From an uncultured beta proteobacterium (GTDB lineage: Bacteria; Pseudomonadota; Gammaproteobacteria; Burkholderiales; Burkholderiaceae): a DNA stretch of 12,300 nt. The notes beneath the pieces were generated by a model. That model searched no databases. It was not told the origin of the DNA and saw nothing but the letters and a program-made list of their open reading frames with translations. The position numbers and the translations under genes are program-made. How positions within the stretch are numbered: position 1 is the first letter of the stretch; each line of letters starts with the position of its first letter. Below, piece after piece: positions 6,195 to 12,300 of this stretch. The DNA lies in the NCBI GenBank assembly GCA_903845455.1, contig CAIMXN010000099.1:1-12300 (forward strand). Reading direction: 5' to 3'.

Positions 6195-6391
6195 TTCTTT
6201 GGCATCCTACCACCAGCATTAAGGCAGTCCTTTAGTGTTGGGTAAGGAGTGAAATGTTTGGTTTTCATGTAGTAAGTGCTATTGGGCGCATGGCAAATGC
6301 CTGATTTACTCATTTTTACAGGCTCAGATTGCGCTGCTGCACTCGTACAAATGAGTGCAGTCGTTAAGATTAGAATCTTAGTAATATTCAT
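6191..6391 (-). CDS. Small exported protein with Cys-containing SGICH...GGRMPK domain
   Basis: 66 residues: a cleavable signal peptide (about 1-20, ending SAAA), then a compact domain SKSGICHAPNSTYYMKTKHF followed by TPYPTLKDCLNAGGRMPK. To my recollection this pattern (SGICH, YY, T-x-F-x-x-Y/F, CL-x-x-GGR-x-P) resembles a short module found at the C-terminus of some secreted proteobacterial nucleases and as stand-alone exported proteins. Its two cysteines probably form a disulfide. No nuclease domain is present here, so it may be a binding module alone. It is the first gene of a two-gene minus-strand unit. Its start is only 27 bp from the divergent lipoprotein gene at 6419, so its promoter probably lies within that gene's coding sequence or overlaps its promoter. 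Confidence 0.72.
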   Translation of the reverse strand: MNITKILILTTALICTSAAAQSEPVKMSKSGICHAPNSTYYMKTKHFTPYPTLKDCLNAGGRMPKK

Positions 6392-6418
6392 AAATATCAG
6401 ACTATCATATAAAAGATA
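6392..6418. promoter_or_regulatory. 27-bp divergent intergenic region
   Basis: Only 27 bp separate the start codons of two divergent genes. The stretch is AT-rich, with TATCAT/TATAAA-like hexamers (about 6403-6412) that could be -10 elements. A full pair of promoters cannot fit, so each must reach into the opposite coding sequence or yield nearly leaderless mRNA. Mutual interference between the two units is likely. No operator is evident. Confidence 0.35.
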
Positions 6419-7096
6419 ATGGTCAAAATAATGAAAAAAATACTATCTATATTCTTGCTGCTCGCCGTTATCTCTTGTGGATCTGATACTGGCGATGTCC
6501 CAAAAGAGTTATTTGGGATCAAATTGGGAGCTATTTTTGATTTCAGCAAAATTACGCGCGATAGTGTTGATAAGTTTCCGATAAAGCAATTTACAGGCGC
6601 GAATCAATTTATGGGTAATGGAACTCATTTTTATTTTGAGCCATTAAAGGAAAGTGCTTACTTCCCATATAAAGAAGAGAAAAAGAAGAGTGATGATAAG
6701 TTTTATCAAACCAACTATCGCTTATATTTACTTCCAGTAATTCCCGATTCAATCAAGACAATGGATGAACTCTCAAGCTCAAAACTTGATATGGAGGTCG
6801 CTCTTATTGAATGGAGTGACAAAAAGAAAAACAGGGAGGATGCCTACTTCTGGGTATCTGATATGTGCAAAACATTTAGTGCGGACATTAAGACTAAGCC
6901 TGAAATCCTTGAGAGTTATGAATCTAAGAGCTATTTCTGTGAGTTCAAAAAAGATAATAGGATGTTAAAAATTAACAATCTGATGGAGTCTATTTATTTT
7001 TCACTTCAGTATGACAAAGATTTCTTTGACAAGAAAAACGAGCAAGTTGAGGAAAAGATCCGCAAGCTAAAAGCTAAAGAAATACTTAAGAAATGA
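6419..7096 (+). CDS. Lipoprotein, unknown function, first gene of cargo operon
   Basis: 225 residues with a lipoprotein signal: Lys-rich start, hydrophobic SIFLLLAVISC, lipobox cysteine C20 counted from this ATG. An ATG at 6431 (MKKILS) is an equally good start and would give a more typical signal peptide. The mature protein is about 200 residues, rich in Lys, Tyr and Phe, with one Cys pair (DMCKTF, YFCEF) and a long charged C-terminal helix (KKNEQVEEKIRKLKAKEIL). I recognise no family. It heads a run of eight plus-strand genes with overlapping or near-touching ends, so it is probably expressed with the membrane and periplasmic proteins that follow. Confidence 0.8.
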   Translation: MVKIMKKILSIFLLLAVISCGSDTGDVPKELFGIKLGAIFDFSKITRDSVDKFPIKQFTGANQFMGNGTHFYFEPLKESAYFPYKEEKKKSDDKFYQTNYRLYLLPVIPDSIKTMDELSSSKLDMEVALIEWSDKKKNREDAYFWVSDMCKTFSADIKTKPEILESYESKSYFCEFKKDNRMLKINNLMESIYFSLQYDKDFFDKKNEQVEEKIRKLKAKEILKK

Positions 7097-7368
7097 AAAT
7101 CCTCGTTAAAGCCCTGCTTCTTATCTTAGTTCTGTGGATTGCCATGACTGTTTTTGGCGTCAGGATTAATGTCAGTCAAAAGCTAATCCAAAAGGGTGAA
7201 AGCTATCCTGCCTCTGTATCCAAGGACTATGGCTTGGTGAATGATGGAGATGCAAGCCTTGTTTGTGGATACTTTACTGGTCTAGCCGTAGTTCACGCGG
7301 TGTTCTGGTATTCCTCTAACAACATACTGGGTAAGGATTCTTGCCCAATTTGGACTGACAATAAATGA
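7093..7368 (+). CDS. Small inner-membrane protein, unknown function
   Basis: 91 residues. Residues 4-22 (LVKALLLILVLWIAMTVFG) form a membrane anchor. A second hydrophobic stretch, about 56-75 (SLVCGYFTGLAVVHAVFWYS), could be another span or a buried periplasmic segment. Cysteines C58 and C84 are the only ones and could pair. Its ATG overlaps the upstream stop (ATGA) and its own stop overlaps the next start by 4 nt, which indicates translational coupling on both sides. No family is recognised. The protein is too small to be an enzyme and more likely part of a membrane complex with its neighbours. Confidence 0.75.
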   Translation: MKILVKALLLILVLWIAMTVFGVRINVSQKLIQKGESYPASVSKDYGLVNDGDASLVCGYFTGLAVVHAVFWYSSNNILGKDSCPIWTDNK

Positions 7369-7874
7369 TTAAGCTCTTGACCATCATTACGGTAGCTGCA
7401 CTCGTGAGTATCAATTCCGTATATGCCCAAAACCAAGGTATGCTGCCATTGGTTGATGCAGTTAAAGGAATTAATCTTTCCAAGCCTGATAACTCCACCA
7501 TTGGATTTGTAGGTAGTCGATGCGGTACGCTATATACGGCAATTGCTGGCTACTTTGCTGGAAATGCCAATAAGGATTCCGAAAGAAAGACTGCATCAGA
7601 TTTCATGGAAAAGGCAGAAATATTCTCATTTGTTGGCATCTATGTAGACAGCACCGTTAACAAAAAAACAAATGAAGCAATCAAGGCTCAGGGCGATGCG
7701 CTTTCCAAGGCTTATATTGATGAAATGCTTGCAGGAAAAAGGCTTAATAACAATGTCTTCACAAAACTGATTGAGTCAGATGTTAATTTCTGCGTTAATC
7801 AGTTCCCCGAATACTTTAGTCTATATAAGACTATTCAAGACGGTAACAAAAAGAATAAAAAATCTCCAACATGA
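7365..7874 (+). CDS. Periplasmic protein, unknown function
   Basis: 169 residues with a clear signal peptide (MIKLLTIITVAALVSINSVYA, cleavage after A21). The mature 148 residues are mostly helical, with only two cysteines (C53 in SRCGTLYTAIAGYF, C143 in NFCVNQF) that would form one disulfide. The tail is Lys-rich (DGNKKNKKSPT). It may bind the envelope partners encoded beside it. Both ends overlap neighbours by 4 nt, so it belongs to the same operon. I do not recognise a family; the general look is that of small helical periplasmic proteins of Proteobacteria. Confidence 0.78.
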   Translation: MIKLLTIITVAALVSINSVYAQNQGMLPLVDAVKGINLSKPDNSTIGFVGSRCGTLYTAIAGYFAGNANKDSERKTASDFMEKAEIFSFVGIYVDSTVNKKTNEAIKAQGDALSKAYIDEMLAGKRLNNNVFTKLIESDVNFCVNQFPEYFSLYKTIQDGNKKNKKSPT

Positions 7875-8179
7875 AATCAATAATTATTGCAGTCGCTGCA
7901 ATGGTGTCTTCTGGCGGGTTATACGCCCAAGCTATTTATGATGCCAACGGACAATACAGGGGATACCAACAAACCTCACCAAGTGGGGTTACTACGACCT
8001 ATAACCAGCAAGGTCAAAGCACGGGGTCTTCTCAGGTAGATAACGGGCAGACTAGCTATTACTCACCCAATGGCGAATATCGGGGTACAAATACAGCGAC
8101 CCCAGCGCCGATGCAGCCAAACACCACAATCAACACACCAAGACAAGCACCACAAGCTCCAGTTATGAAAGGCTGGTAA
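7871..8179 (+). CDS. Small exported protein with YD-like repeats
   Basis: 102 residues. The signal peptide is MKSIIIAVAAMVSSGGLYA (cleavage after A19). The mature part holds three units of about 20 residues: YDANGQYRG (23-31), YNQQGQSTG (44-52) and YSPNGEYRG (64-72), recalling the short beta-hairpin repeats of YD/RHS-type or MORN-like proteins. A Pro/Thr-rich disordered tail (about 73-102) ends in MKGW. Gln, Gly, Ser and Thr dominate. Such repeats usually mediate surface or envelope binding. The start overlaps the previous stop by 4 nt and the stop overlaps the next ATG by one base (TAATG). Confidence 0.72.
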   Translation: MKSIIIAVAAMVSSGGLYAQAIYDANGQYRGYQQTSPSGVTTTYNQQGQSTGSSQVDNGQTSYYSPNGEYRGTNTATPAPMQPNTTINTPRQAPQAPVMKGW

Positions 8180-8523
8180 TGTTTAAGTTAAATGGATGGC
8201 AGAGACTTGGCGTGATCCTTTCCATAGTTTGGCTATTGGGATCTGGTATCTATATTAATAGGCTAGTGACTGATTCAGGCATGAAATCTATGGTTTTAGT
8301 ATTAAATCTTTGTCTAGATTCCTCGGCATCCTCGGGTGGGCAAAATACACCAAGCTGCACACAAAAAGCAGATGATGTGTATCAAGATGCGGTAAAAAAT
8401 AGATACCGAGATATAGCCGCTCTTACTTTAATTCCATTACCAATATTTTGGGTTTTGGTCTATTTAGCAATTTTTCTTTATCGATGGGTATGTAGGGGAT
8501 TTAAAGGGGATAACAATGTCTGA
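8179..8523 (+). CDS. Two-span inner-membrane protein, unknown function
   Basis: 114 residues. Transmembrane segments lie at about 10-28 (LGVILSIVWLLGSGIYIN) and 80-102 (ALTLIPLPIFWVLVYLAIFLYRW). Between them is a roughly 50-residue periplasmic loop with C45 and C60. The N-terminal NGWQRL before the first span is a pattern I associate with small uncharacterised proteobacterial membrane proteins; I cannot name the family. Both termini should be cytoplasmic. It shares an 8-nt overlap with the following gene, which encodes another two-span protein, so the two may form a complex. Confidence 0.75.
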   Translation: MFKLNGWQRLGVILSIVWLLGSGIYINRLVTDSGMKSMVLVLNLCLDSSASSGGQNTPSCTQKADDVYQDAVKNRYRDIAALTLIPLPIFWVLVYLAIFLYRWVCRGFKGDNNV

Positions 8524-8863
8524 ATTAAACCCAATTGAACTAAAGCAACTAAAGCTAGCCCAAAAAAGGTATGAGGACTCAGGGATCTATTTCATCTTAG
8601 GCACATTCATGGGAGTAATTGCCTATATTTTGTACGGCGTATATAGCTGGTTAAGATTTGGACATTGGACGGATAAAAGAGAAATCTGCGTTGCCATTGA
8701 GCAAAGCTGTATTACCAACTACACTTGGGCTGGCTTTAATTCAATAGCTACATGGTTTATGAATTGTGATTTGTGGATCACTATTCTTGTGCTTGCTGGA
8801 TTGACTGGCTGGTACTTGACTTATGAAGCTGGAGAATTGAACAAAAAAATAAGGGGTTGGTAA
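8516..8863 (+). CDS. Two-span inner-membrane protein, unknown function
   Basis: 115 residues. A charged N-terminal helix (about 1-20, KQLKLAQKRYEDS) precedes spans at about 23-46 (GIYFILGTFMGVIAYILYGV) and 86-104 (LWITILVLAGLTGWYLTYE). The loop between them carries Cys58, Cys65 and Cys84 and several aromatic residues. The tail (ELNKKIRGW) is basic. It resembles its upstream neighbour in plan (two spans, a Cys-bearing loop, similar length), but the sequences are not obviously related by eye. A start at 8516 overlaps the upstream gene by 8 nt. Confidence 0.75.
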   Translation: MSELNPIELKQLKLAQKRYEDSGIYFILGTFMGVIAYILYGVYSWLRFGHWTDKREICVAIEQSCITNYTWAGFNSIATWFMNCDLWITILVLAGLTGWYLTYEAGELNKKIRGW

Positions 8864-8866
8864 GAA

Positions 8867-9211
8867 GTGCCTAACTCCCTAGATAACCTTCTTAGATGCG
8901 CTGATGATGTGCAGGATTTCTATCGAAGACTTGGTGGCTCTAATCAGTATTCAGGATTCATGAATTGGCACATCCCCGCATTTGTTCTATTGCTAAATCA
9001 GAATAAGGCTGACTTTGAGGTACTTCCTTCTGGTATTTGGCAGAACAATCAAGAACTTCAAGCATCAGTCAAATCAAGGTTAATTAGTAACCCTCCCACC
9101 ATGGAAGACATAGTTGAATTCATGGGGAGAACTACAAAACAATGCTCAAAATTTAAGGATCAAAGAGAGCGTGTTGAGTGGCTTAATTTCTGCGAAATAA
9201 GGGCTAAATGA
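8867..9211 (+). CDS. Soluble hypothetical protein, GTG start
   Basis: 114 residues starting with GTG at 8867. AAGGGG (8851-8856) lies 10 nt upstream and supports this start. There is no signal peptide or membrane segment. Residues 1-30 (LDNLLRCADDVQDFYRRLGG) form a helix. The middle has an aromatic patch (YSGFMNWHIPAFVLLLNQ) and the C-terminus is Lys/Arg-rich. Cytoplasmic location is likely, unlike most of its operon neighbours. It could be the intracellular partner of the membrane proteins just upstream, but no motif names it. Its stop overlaps the next ATG by 4 nt. Confidence 0.72.
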   Translation: MPNSLDNLLRCADDVQDFYRRLGGSNQYSGFMNWHIPAFVLLLNQNKADFEVLPSGIWQNNQELQASVKSRLISNPPTMEDIVEFMGRTTKQCSKFKDQRERVEWLNFCEIRAK

Positions 9212-9480
9212 GTGACGCCGAATTCTTCGCCAAAGCCAAAGGTGTAAAAACCTTTAAGCAGCACCAGCAAGAGCGCCTCCTGAAAGCCACTGTTGTTCCT
9301 GCATCAGAGTTAGCCAAGCGTAAGCAAGAAGAGGAAGAGCGTGCCAAAGCCTTTACTAGGGCGGCGCTGGATGAGGAATTCGTTAATAGAACTGAGCGAT
9401 CAGTAAGCCCAGTCTGCCCAACACCGATAGGTCAGAGAGTAGGGGTGATTACCAGAGAGCCATTCGAGGATTTGCCTTAA
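9208..9480 (+). CDS. Small charged protein with coiled-coil middle, last cargo gene
   Basis: 90 residues, cytoplasmic. Residues about 35-60 (ASELAKRKQEEEERAKAF) form a highly charged helix that could be a coiled coil. The C-terminal third (SPVCPTPIGQRVGVITREPF) is probably extended. No enzyme motif is seen. The gene ends 34 nt before the right arm sites of the element. No terminator lies directly after it; the hairpin at 9631-9657 is the first one downstream, so the operon may read through attR. Confidence 0.68.
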   Translation: MSDAEFFAKAKGVKTFKQHQQERLLKATVVPASELAKRKQEEEERAKAFTRAALDEEFVNRTERSVSPVCPTPIGQRVGVITREPFEDLP

Positions 9481-9513
9481 GAACAGATAGTCAGAGACAT
9501 CACATCACTAATG

Positions 9514-9536
9514 TGGGGGAACTTGTGGGGGTAGTA
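9514..9536. repeat. Integrase arm-type sites, right end
   Basis: TGGGGGAACTT (9514-9524) and TGGGGGTAGTA (9526-9536) mirror the pair at 241-262, where TGGGGGTACTT precedes TGGGGGAACTT. The AACTT form is identical at both ends; the other form shares its first eight bases. Their order is swapped relative to the left. This supports a shared integrase bringing both ends together. Confidence 0.65.
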
Positions 9537-9596
9537 GCAAGTTTTTAAATAATTTTCCCGATATTTATCATATAGTTACATAAATCATTCAATGGA

Positions 9597-9611
9597 CGCC
9601 GACCCACCATT
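9597..9611 (+). repeat. attR core, degenerate copy of the ssrA 3' end
   Basis: CGCCGACCCACCATT aligns with CGCCGACTCCACCATT at the left end but lacks one T in the acceptor part. It is the displaced original ssrA tail and is no longer transcribed as tmRNA, so it can drift. The bases before it (AATGGA) do not match the T-arm, so the duplicated core is short. Confidence 0.65.
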
Positions 9612-9630
9612 TTGAAGTATGTAACAGACT

Positions 9631-9657
9631 AACGCCACCCAACAGGGTGGCGTTTTT
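9631..9657. terminator. Strong terminator, presumed original ssrA terminator
   Basis: A perfect 10-bp stem, AACGCCACCC (9631-9640) with GGGTGGCGTT (9645-9654), has a 4-nt loop and runs into TTTTT on the plus strand. It lies 20 bases after attR, at the distance expected for the terminator of the uninterrupted ssrA. It also sits just past the stop of the convergent receptor gene (ends at 9685) and could limit its transcript, though the reverse U-tract is weak. Confidence 0.85.
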
Positions 9658-9684
9658 CTTTACAGATAGGCACACAGATAGCTA

Positions 9685-11763
9685 TCAATTAAATTGGTAG
9701 CTCATCCCCGCTTGAAAGTTTAGTGGGGCACCAGGGAAGATTCCATCTGGACTTCTGCTGGCAATGTATCTCTTATCAAATACATTATTCACCACCCCAA
9801 ATACTTTCCAGTCTTTGTTAATGGCATAGTTTGCACTCCAATTCACTGTGGCAAAAGCAGGTATCTCACCTAATGTGCCAATAGTATTTTGCGCTACCGT
9901 ATTGGCTGAATCTGCATATTGAGCTGAGATGTAATTTAGGCTCAGCAGGGTATTGAAGCCATTCTTTTGGTAGTTAATTCCAAAGTTTGAAGTAAGGTCA
10001 GGGGTATAAGGAATACGATTCCCATCTCTACCCAAGGAGCTGTTACCAACAAACTTCGCCACTGGAATATAGGTAGTGTTACCTTTAAGACTCCAGCTCG
10101 AACTAAGGTCATAACCCAAAGATAACTCTATACCTTGGTGCAAGCTTTTTCCTCCATTCGCTTTGGTAATTCCTGCTGCCAAACTTTGATTCACGATCTG
10201 ATTGCTAAAGTTCATACTAAAAACTGCAGTATCAAATGAAAAATGATTAGCTCTGCCACGCAAACCTAATTCCATATTGGTTGAACGCTCTGGATCCAAT
10301 TGCTGATCAACACCTTTATCATCAATTGCAGTCGACAGCTGTGCAGGCGCAAAACCTTTGTAAATACTGCTATAGATCTGAGCCTGCGGAATCAACTGCC
10401 AGGTTGCGCCAAGCTGTGGAACAGTTTCTATATTTTTAGCATTACCCGCCTTGCCGGTGATCACATTCGAGCGATTCTGGTTATAGCTCTCAATTCGCAC
10501 CCCAGGGATCAGGGTGAAATCTTTACTAAGCAAGAATCGGTTTTCGGCATATACGGCAACAGAGTTTGCCTTATTTTCTTCATGAAGGGAGAGTTGGCCA
10601 GAATGCGCAAAAGTTTGAGATGTCACCACTTGATTAGATTGAGATTCAGTATGTAAACGAACGCCAAAATCAATCACATTCGCAATGCCAAGAGCATTGT
10701 AAGAGTGTGACAATCGTGAATCTACTCCAAGCATTTGAAACTCACGATTACGACCAGCCAAACAATCTACACCCGCGTTACAAGCCTTATAAATAGTGGC
10801 ATCTTGCGTACGATCAACGATCGATTGCCTCCAATAATCTCTAGATAGTTTGCTCCAATACAGCAATGTATTCAGCTTAGTATCTGCGCTGATCTCTAAG
10901 GCATGATTTAGATCTACTGCATTTCTTTGTGTGATGAAGTCATCATTGGGAGCCGGATTGCTACTTGACTTATTGGCATACTGATTGGGTCGCAAGCCAA
11001 CATAAGAGGTATTGATATTGTTATCGTAATGAGTGTATTTCAGACTGAGCCACTGATCTTGAGAAATCTCAATACCGCCTTTAAATAGTATGTCGTACAA
11101 CTTAAAGCCATTATTTTGATATCCATTCGATTCCGATTGAATAATATTTAACCCACCTACCGCACCATTTGCGTCAGATTTTCCTCCAGCCTCAATTTCA
11201 GCCAAGTGATATCCATAGTTACCAGCTTTTCCAGTGAGCTTAAAACCCTGGGTAGGCGTTTTTGTGAGGTAATTAACCACACCTCCAATATTTGTAGGCC
11301 CATACTTCAATCCCGACGCACCCTTTAAGACCTCAATGCCACTCATCCTCTCTGCTGGAGGACTGTAATAAGAGGCATTTGAAATAAATAAACTGGGCTG
11401 TATTGGAGCGCCATCCTCCAACAATAAAACTTTCGAACTACGATTGGGATTCAAACCCCTAATGCCAATATTTGGGATAGAGCCAAGGCCACCCTCATCC
11501 CCGCGAATATTGACACCTGGAATCGTTTTCAATGCATCTTGTAATGATTGCGGTTGCAATATCTCAAGCTGCTTTTGATTGATAACATTAACTGTGCCGG
11601 GAATTTTTGAAAGGGCATTGTCTTCACGCCCGACAATATCGATTCTGGGTAACTCTATATCTTGCGAGTTTGCTACATTCGAAAAAGATACACCATATAA
11701 CAGCGCAGCCAATGAAATCGAGGCTAGCTTATGTTGACCATGCCAAATATCTTGATGCTTCAT
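9685..11763 (-). CDS. FecA-like TonB-dependent outer-membrane receptor
   Basis: A 692-residue outer-membrane transporter. The signal peptide is about 1-33. A TonB box follows at about 36-45 (IELPRIDIVG), then a plug domain (about 50-170) with NIGIRGLNPNRSSKVLLLED and the conserved GLKYGPTNIGGVVNYLTK, and a 22-strand barrel ending SYQFN. The plug motifs place it in the FecA-type (ferric citrate) group. It lacks the N-terminal signalling domain of E. coli FecA, so no FecI/FecR-type control is expected. An extracellular loop has a CNAGVDC cysteine pair, as in other members. The heme-type FRAP/NPNL pair is not clear (GFAP and LDPE occur instead), so the substrate is open: ferric citrate, another siderophore or heme. 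It lies after tonB and hemP, with GGAG 9-10 nt before the ATG. Confidence 0.9.
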   Translation of the reverse strand: MKHQDIWHGQHKLASISLAALLYGVSFSNVANSQDIELPRIDIVGREDNALSKIPGTVNVINQKQLEILQPQSLQDALKTIPGVNIRGDEGGLGSIPNIGIRGLNPNRSSKVLLLEDGAPIQPSLFISNASYYSPPAERMSGIEVLKGASGLKYGPTNIGGVVNYLTKTPTQGFKLTGKAGNYGYHLAEIEAGGKSDANGAVGGLNIIQSESNGYQNNGFKLYDILFKGGIEISQDQWLSLKYTHYDNNINTSYVGLRPNQYANKSSSNPAPNDDFITQRNAVDLNHALEISADTKLNTLLYWSKLSRDYWRQSIVDRTQDATIYKACNAGVDCLAGRNREFQMLGVDSRLSHSYNALGIANVIDFGVRLHTESQSNQVVTSQTFAHSGQLSLHEENKANSVAVYAENRFLLSKDFTLIPGVRIESYNQNRSNVITGKAGNAKNIETVPQLGATWQLIPQAQIYSSIYKGFAPAQLSTAIDDKGVDQQLDPERSTNMELGLRGRANHFSFDTAVFSMNFSNQIVNQSLAAGITKANGGKSLHQGIELSLGYDLSSSWSLKGNTTYIPVAKFVGNSSLGRDGNRIPYTPDLTSNFGINYQKNGFNTLLSLNYISAQYADSANTVAQNTIGTLGEIPAFATVNWSANYAINKDWKVFGVVNNVFDKRYIASRSPDGIFPGAPLNFQAGMSYQFN

Positions 11764-11846
11764 ATACCATCTCCAGTGATAACAACAAACAATCGCTGGC
11801 TATATGCATATGAAAATGCTCTTGCTGGCTAAAAATTACTTAAAAC

Positions 11847-12026
11847 TTATTTCGTCAAAATTAACTTTCTTAATTTAGTGATGCGCAATTGATATCTTTG
11901 ACCATCATGTAATATAAAAACCAACTTCCCACGACCTAACAGGGTATCGCTCAAAACTGTCTTAGGCAGTTCTACGGAGGATTGATTAAATTTGGTTGCA
12001 GCATTCAGTAGATTTTTCTCAATCAT
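11847..12026 (-). CDS. hemP: Hemin uptake protein HemP
   Basis: A 59-residue protein. The conserved half is LLGRGKLVFILHDGQRYQLR followed by ITKLRKLILTK, matching HemP, a small protein encoded with iron and heme receptors in Proteobacteria. In some relatives it acts as an activator of the receptor gene or as a heme-uptake accessory; which applies here cannot be told. Its ATG is 3 nt after the tonB stop, with the Shine-Dalgarno (AAGGA) overlapping that stop, so the two are co-translated. The receptor gene starts 83 nt further on. Confidence 0.85.
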   Translation of the reverse strand: MIEKNLLNAATKFNQSSVELPKTVLSDTLLGRGKLVFILHDGQRYQLRITKLRKLILTK

Positions 12027-12029
12027 TCC

Positions 12030-12300
12030 TTAGCCTTGTAATGTAAATTGCACAGGCACTTGGAAACAATCATTACTAACTCGATCGTCATAGCCAGAAA
12101 TCGGCAAAAACTTCCATTGCGCAAGGGTATGAATAGTTGATTCATCTAAACTCTGATGCCCGGAACCACGCAGAATACTGAGCTTATCGACTACACCTGT
12201 TTGATCAATACATAGTTTGACAGTGACGATACCCTCCTCTTTTAAACGCCTACTACTTAATGGATATTTTGGTCTTGGGTTATAAATTTGCTGCCTAGGA
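12030..12300 (-). CDS. tonB: TonB family protein, C-terminal part
   Basis: The 5' part lies beyond the window. The 89 visible residues are the TonB C-terminal domain: NPRPKYPLSSRRLKEEGIVT, KLCIDQTGVVDKLSILRGSG, then LDESTIHTLAQWKFLPISGY and FQVPVQFTLQG. The YP-x-x-SR-x-x-x-EG signature and the final PVQF strand are diagnostic. This domain contacts TonB boxes of outer-membrane receptors and transmits energy from ExbB/ExbD. It heads the visible tonB-hemP-receptor unit and most likely serves the receptor in it. Confidence 0.88.
   Translation of the reverse strand, partial: PRQQIYNPRPKYPLSSRRLKEEGIVTVKLCIDQTGVVDKLSILRGSGHQSLDESTIHTLAQWKFLPISGYDDRVSNDCFQVPVQFTLQG

Larger units (their letters stand above)
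114..9611. mobile_element. Integrated element at ssrA, candidate capsid-bearing phage satellite (~9.5 kb)
   Basis: The boundaries are the ssrA 3' end on the left and an imperfect copy of it on the right (CGCCGACTCCACCATT against CGCCGACCCACCATT). Inside are a P4-type integrase, an AlpA-like regulator, an AAA ATPase, one HK97-type major capsid protein and a block of small exported or membrane genes of unknown function. Matching TGGGGG-type arm sites sit at both ends. There is no terminase, portal, protease, tail, lysis or conjugation gene, so it is not a complete prophage or ICE. Known relatives in concept are P4/PICI satellites, including those that make their own capsids, and capsid-encoding tycheposon or virion-packaged islands. 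That assignment is inference. An alternative is a heavily reduced prophage that kept one capsid gene. Confidence 0.8.

Noticed and set aside
5789..6222. Other frames overlapping the lipoprotein gene (91 aa minus; 63 and 76 aa plus)
   Set aside because: The lipoprotein frame has a signal peptide and ATGA coupling, and these do not.
6765..6968. 67-aa plus frame inside the first cargo lipoprotein
   Set aside because: It is an internal out-of-frame reading without a ribosome-binding site.
7316..7501. 61-aa minus-strand frame
   Set aside because: It is antisense to two overlapping coupled genes and is probably a shadow.
8410..8421. GATATAGCCGCT, a 12-base match to the inverted-repeat arm at 2104-2125
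   Set aside because: It lies within coding sequence of a membrane protein and lacks the other half of the dyad, so it is probably chance.
10300..11813. Plus-strand frames opposite the receptor gene (118 and 68 aa)
   Set aside because: They are antisense to a clear TonB-dependent receptor.
1..12300. CRISPR array, insertion sequence or transposase
   Set aside because: No regularly spaced repeat set and no transposase-like reading frame is seen.

Overview
The window appears to come from a low-GC betaproteobacterium, probably Burkholderiaceae and plausibly Polynucleobacter-like. This is an inference from the AT-rich composition, the tmRNA tail and the tonB-hemP-FecA-like receptor cluster; no marker gene fixes the species. 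Two chromosomal flanks enclose an integrated mobile element of about 9.5 kb.

Left flank (1-127): the 3' end of ssrA (tmRNA), including the T-arm and the CCA end. An integrative element has inserted exactly at this 3' end. Its left boundary (about 114-129) has a degraded copy at 9597-9611, followed by a strong terminator that probably once served ssrA. Short TGGGGGTACTT / TGGGGGAACTT sites sit just inside both ends and look like integrase arm-binding sites.

Element, left to right: a P4-type tyrosine integrase (303-1541); a hypothetical gene overlapping it by 4 nt (1538-2071); a 22-bp inverted repeat whose arms are themselves near-palindromes (2062-2125); an AlpA-like helix-turn-helix protein (2209-2439); a RepA/RecA-fold AAA ATPase, probably for replication (2553-3725); a hypothetical protein (3855-4172); and one HK97-fold major capsid protein (4334-5338). 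I see no portal, protease, terminase or tail gene. A 310-nt gene-free stretch rich in RNA hairpins follows, ending at a 47-aa acidic ORF (5649-5792).

The right third of the element is cargo. A two-gene minus-strand unit encodes small exported proteins (6391-5799). Divergent from it is a tightly overlapping plus-strand run of eight small genes (6419-9480): a lipoprotein, a small membrane protein, two periplasmic proteins, two two-span membrane proteins and two soluble proteins. None has a function I recognise.

The layout (int, alpA, replication ATPase, a capsid gene and unknown cargo at ssrA) suggests a phage satellite or capsid-bearing island rather than a complete or simply decayed prophage. 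This is inference.

Right flank (about 9612-12300): minus-strand iron-uptake genes in the order tonB (C-terminal part only), hemP and a FecA-like TonB-dependent receptor. They are chromosomal and unrelated to the element.
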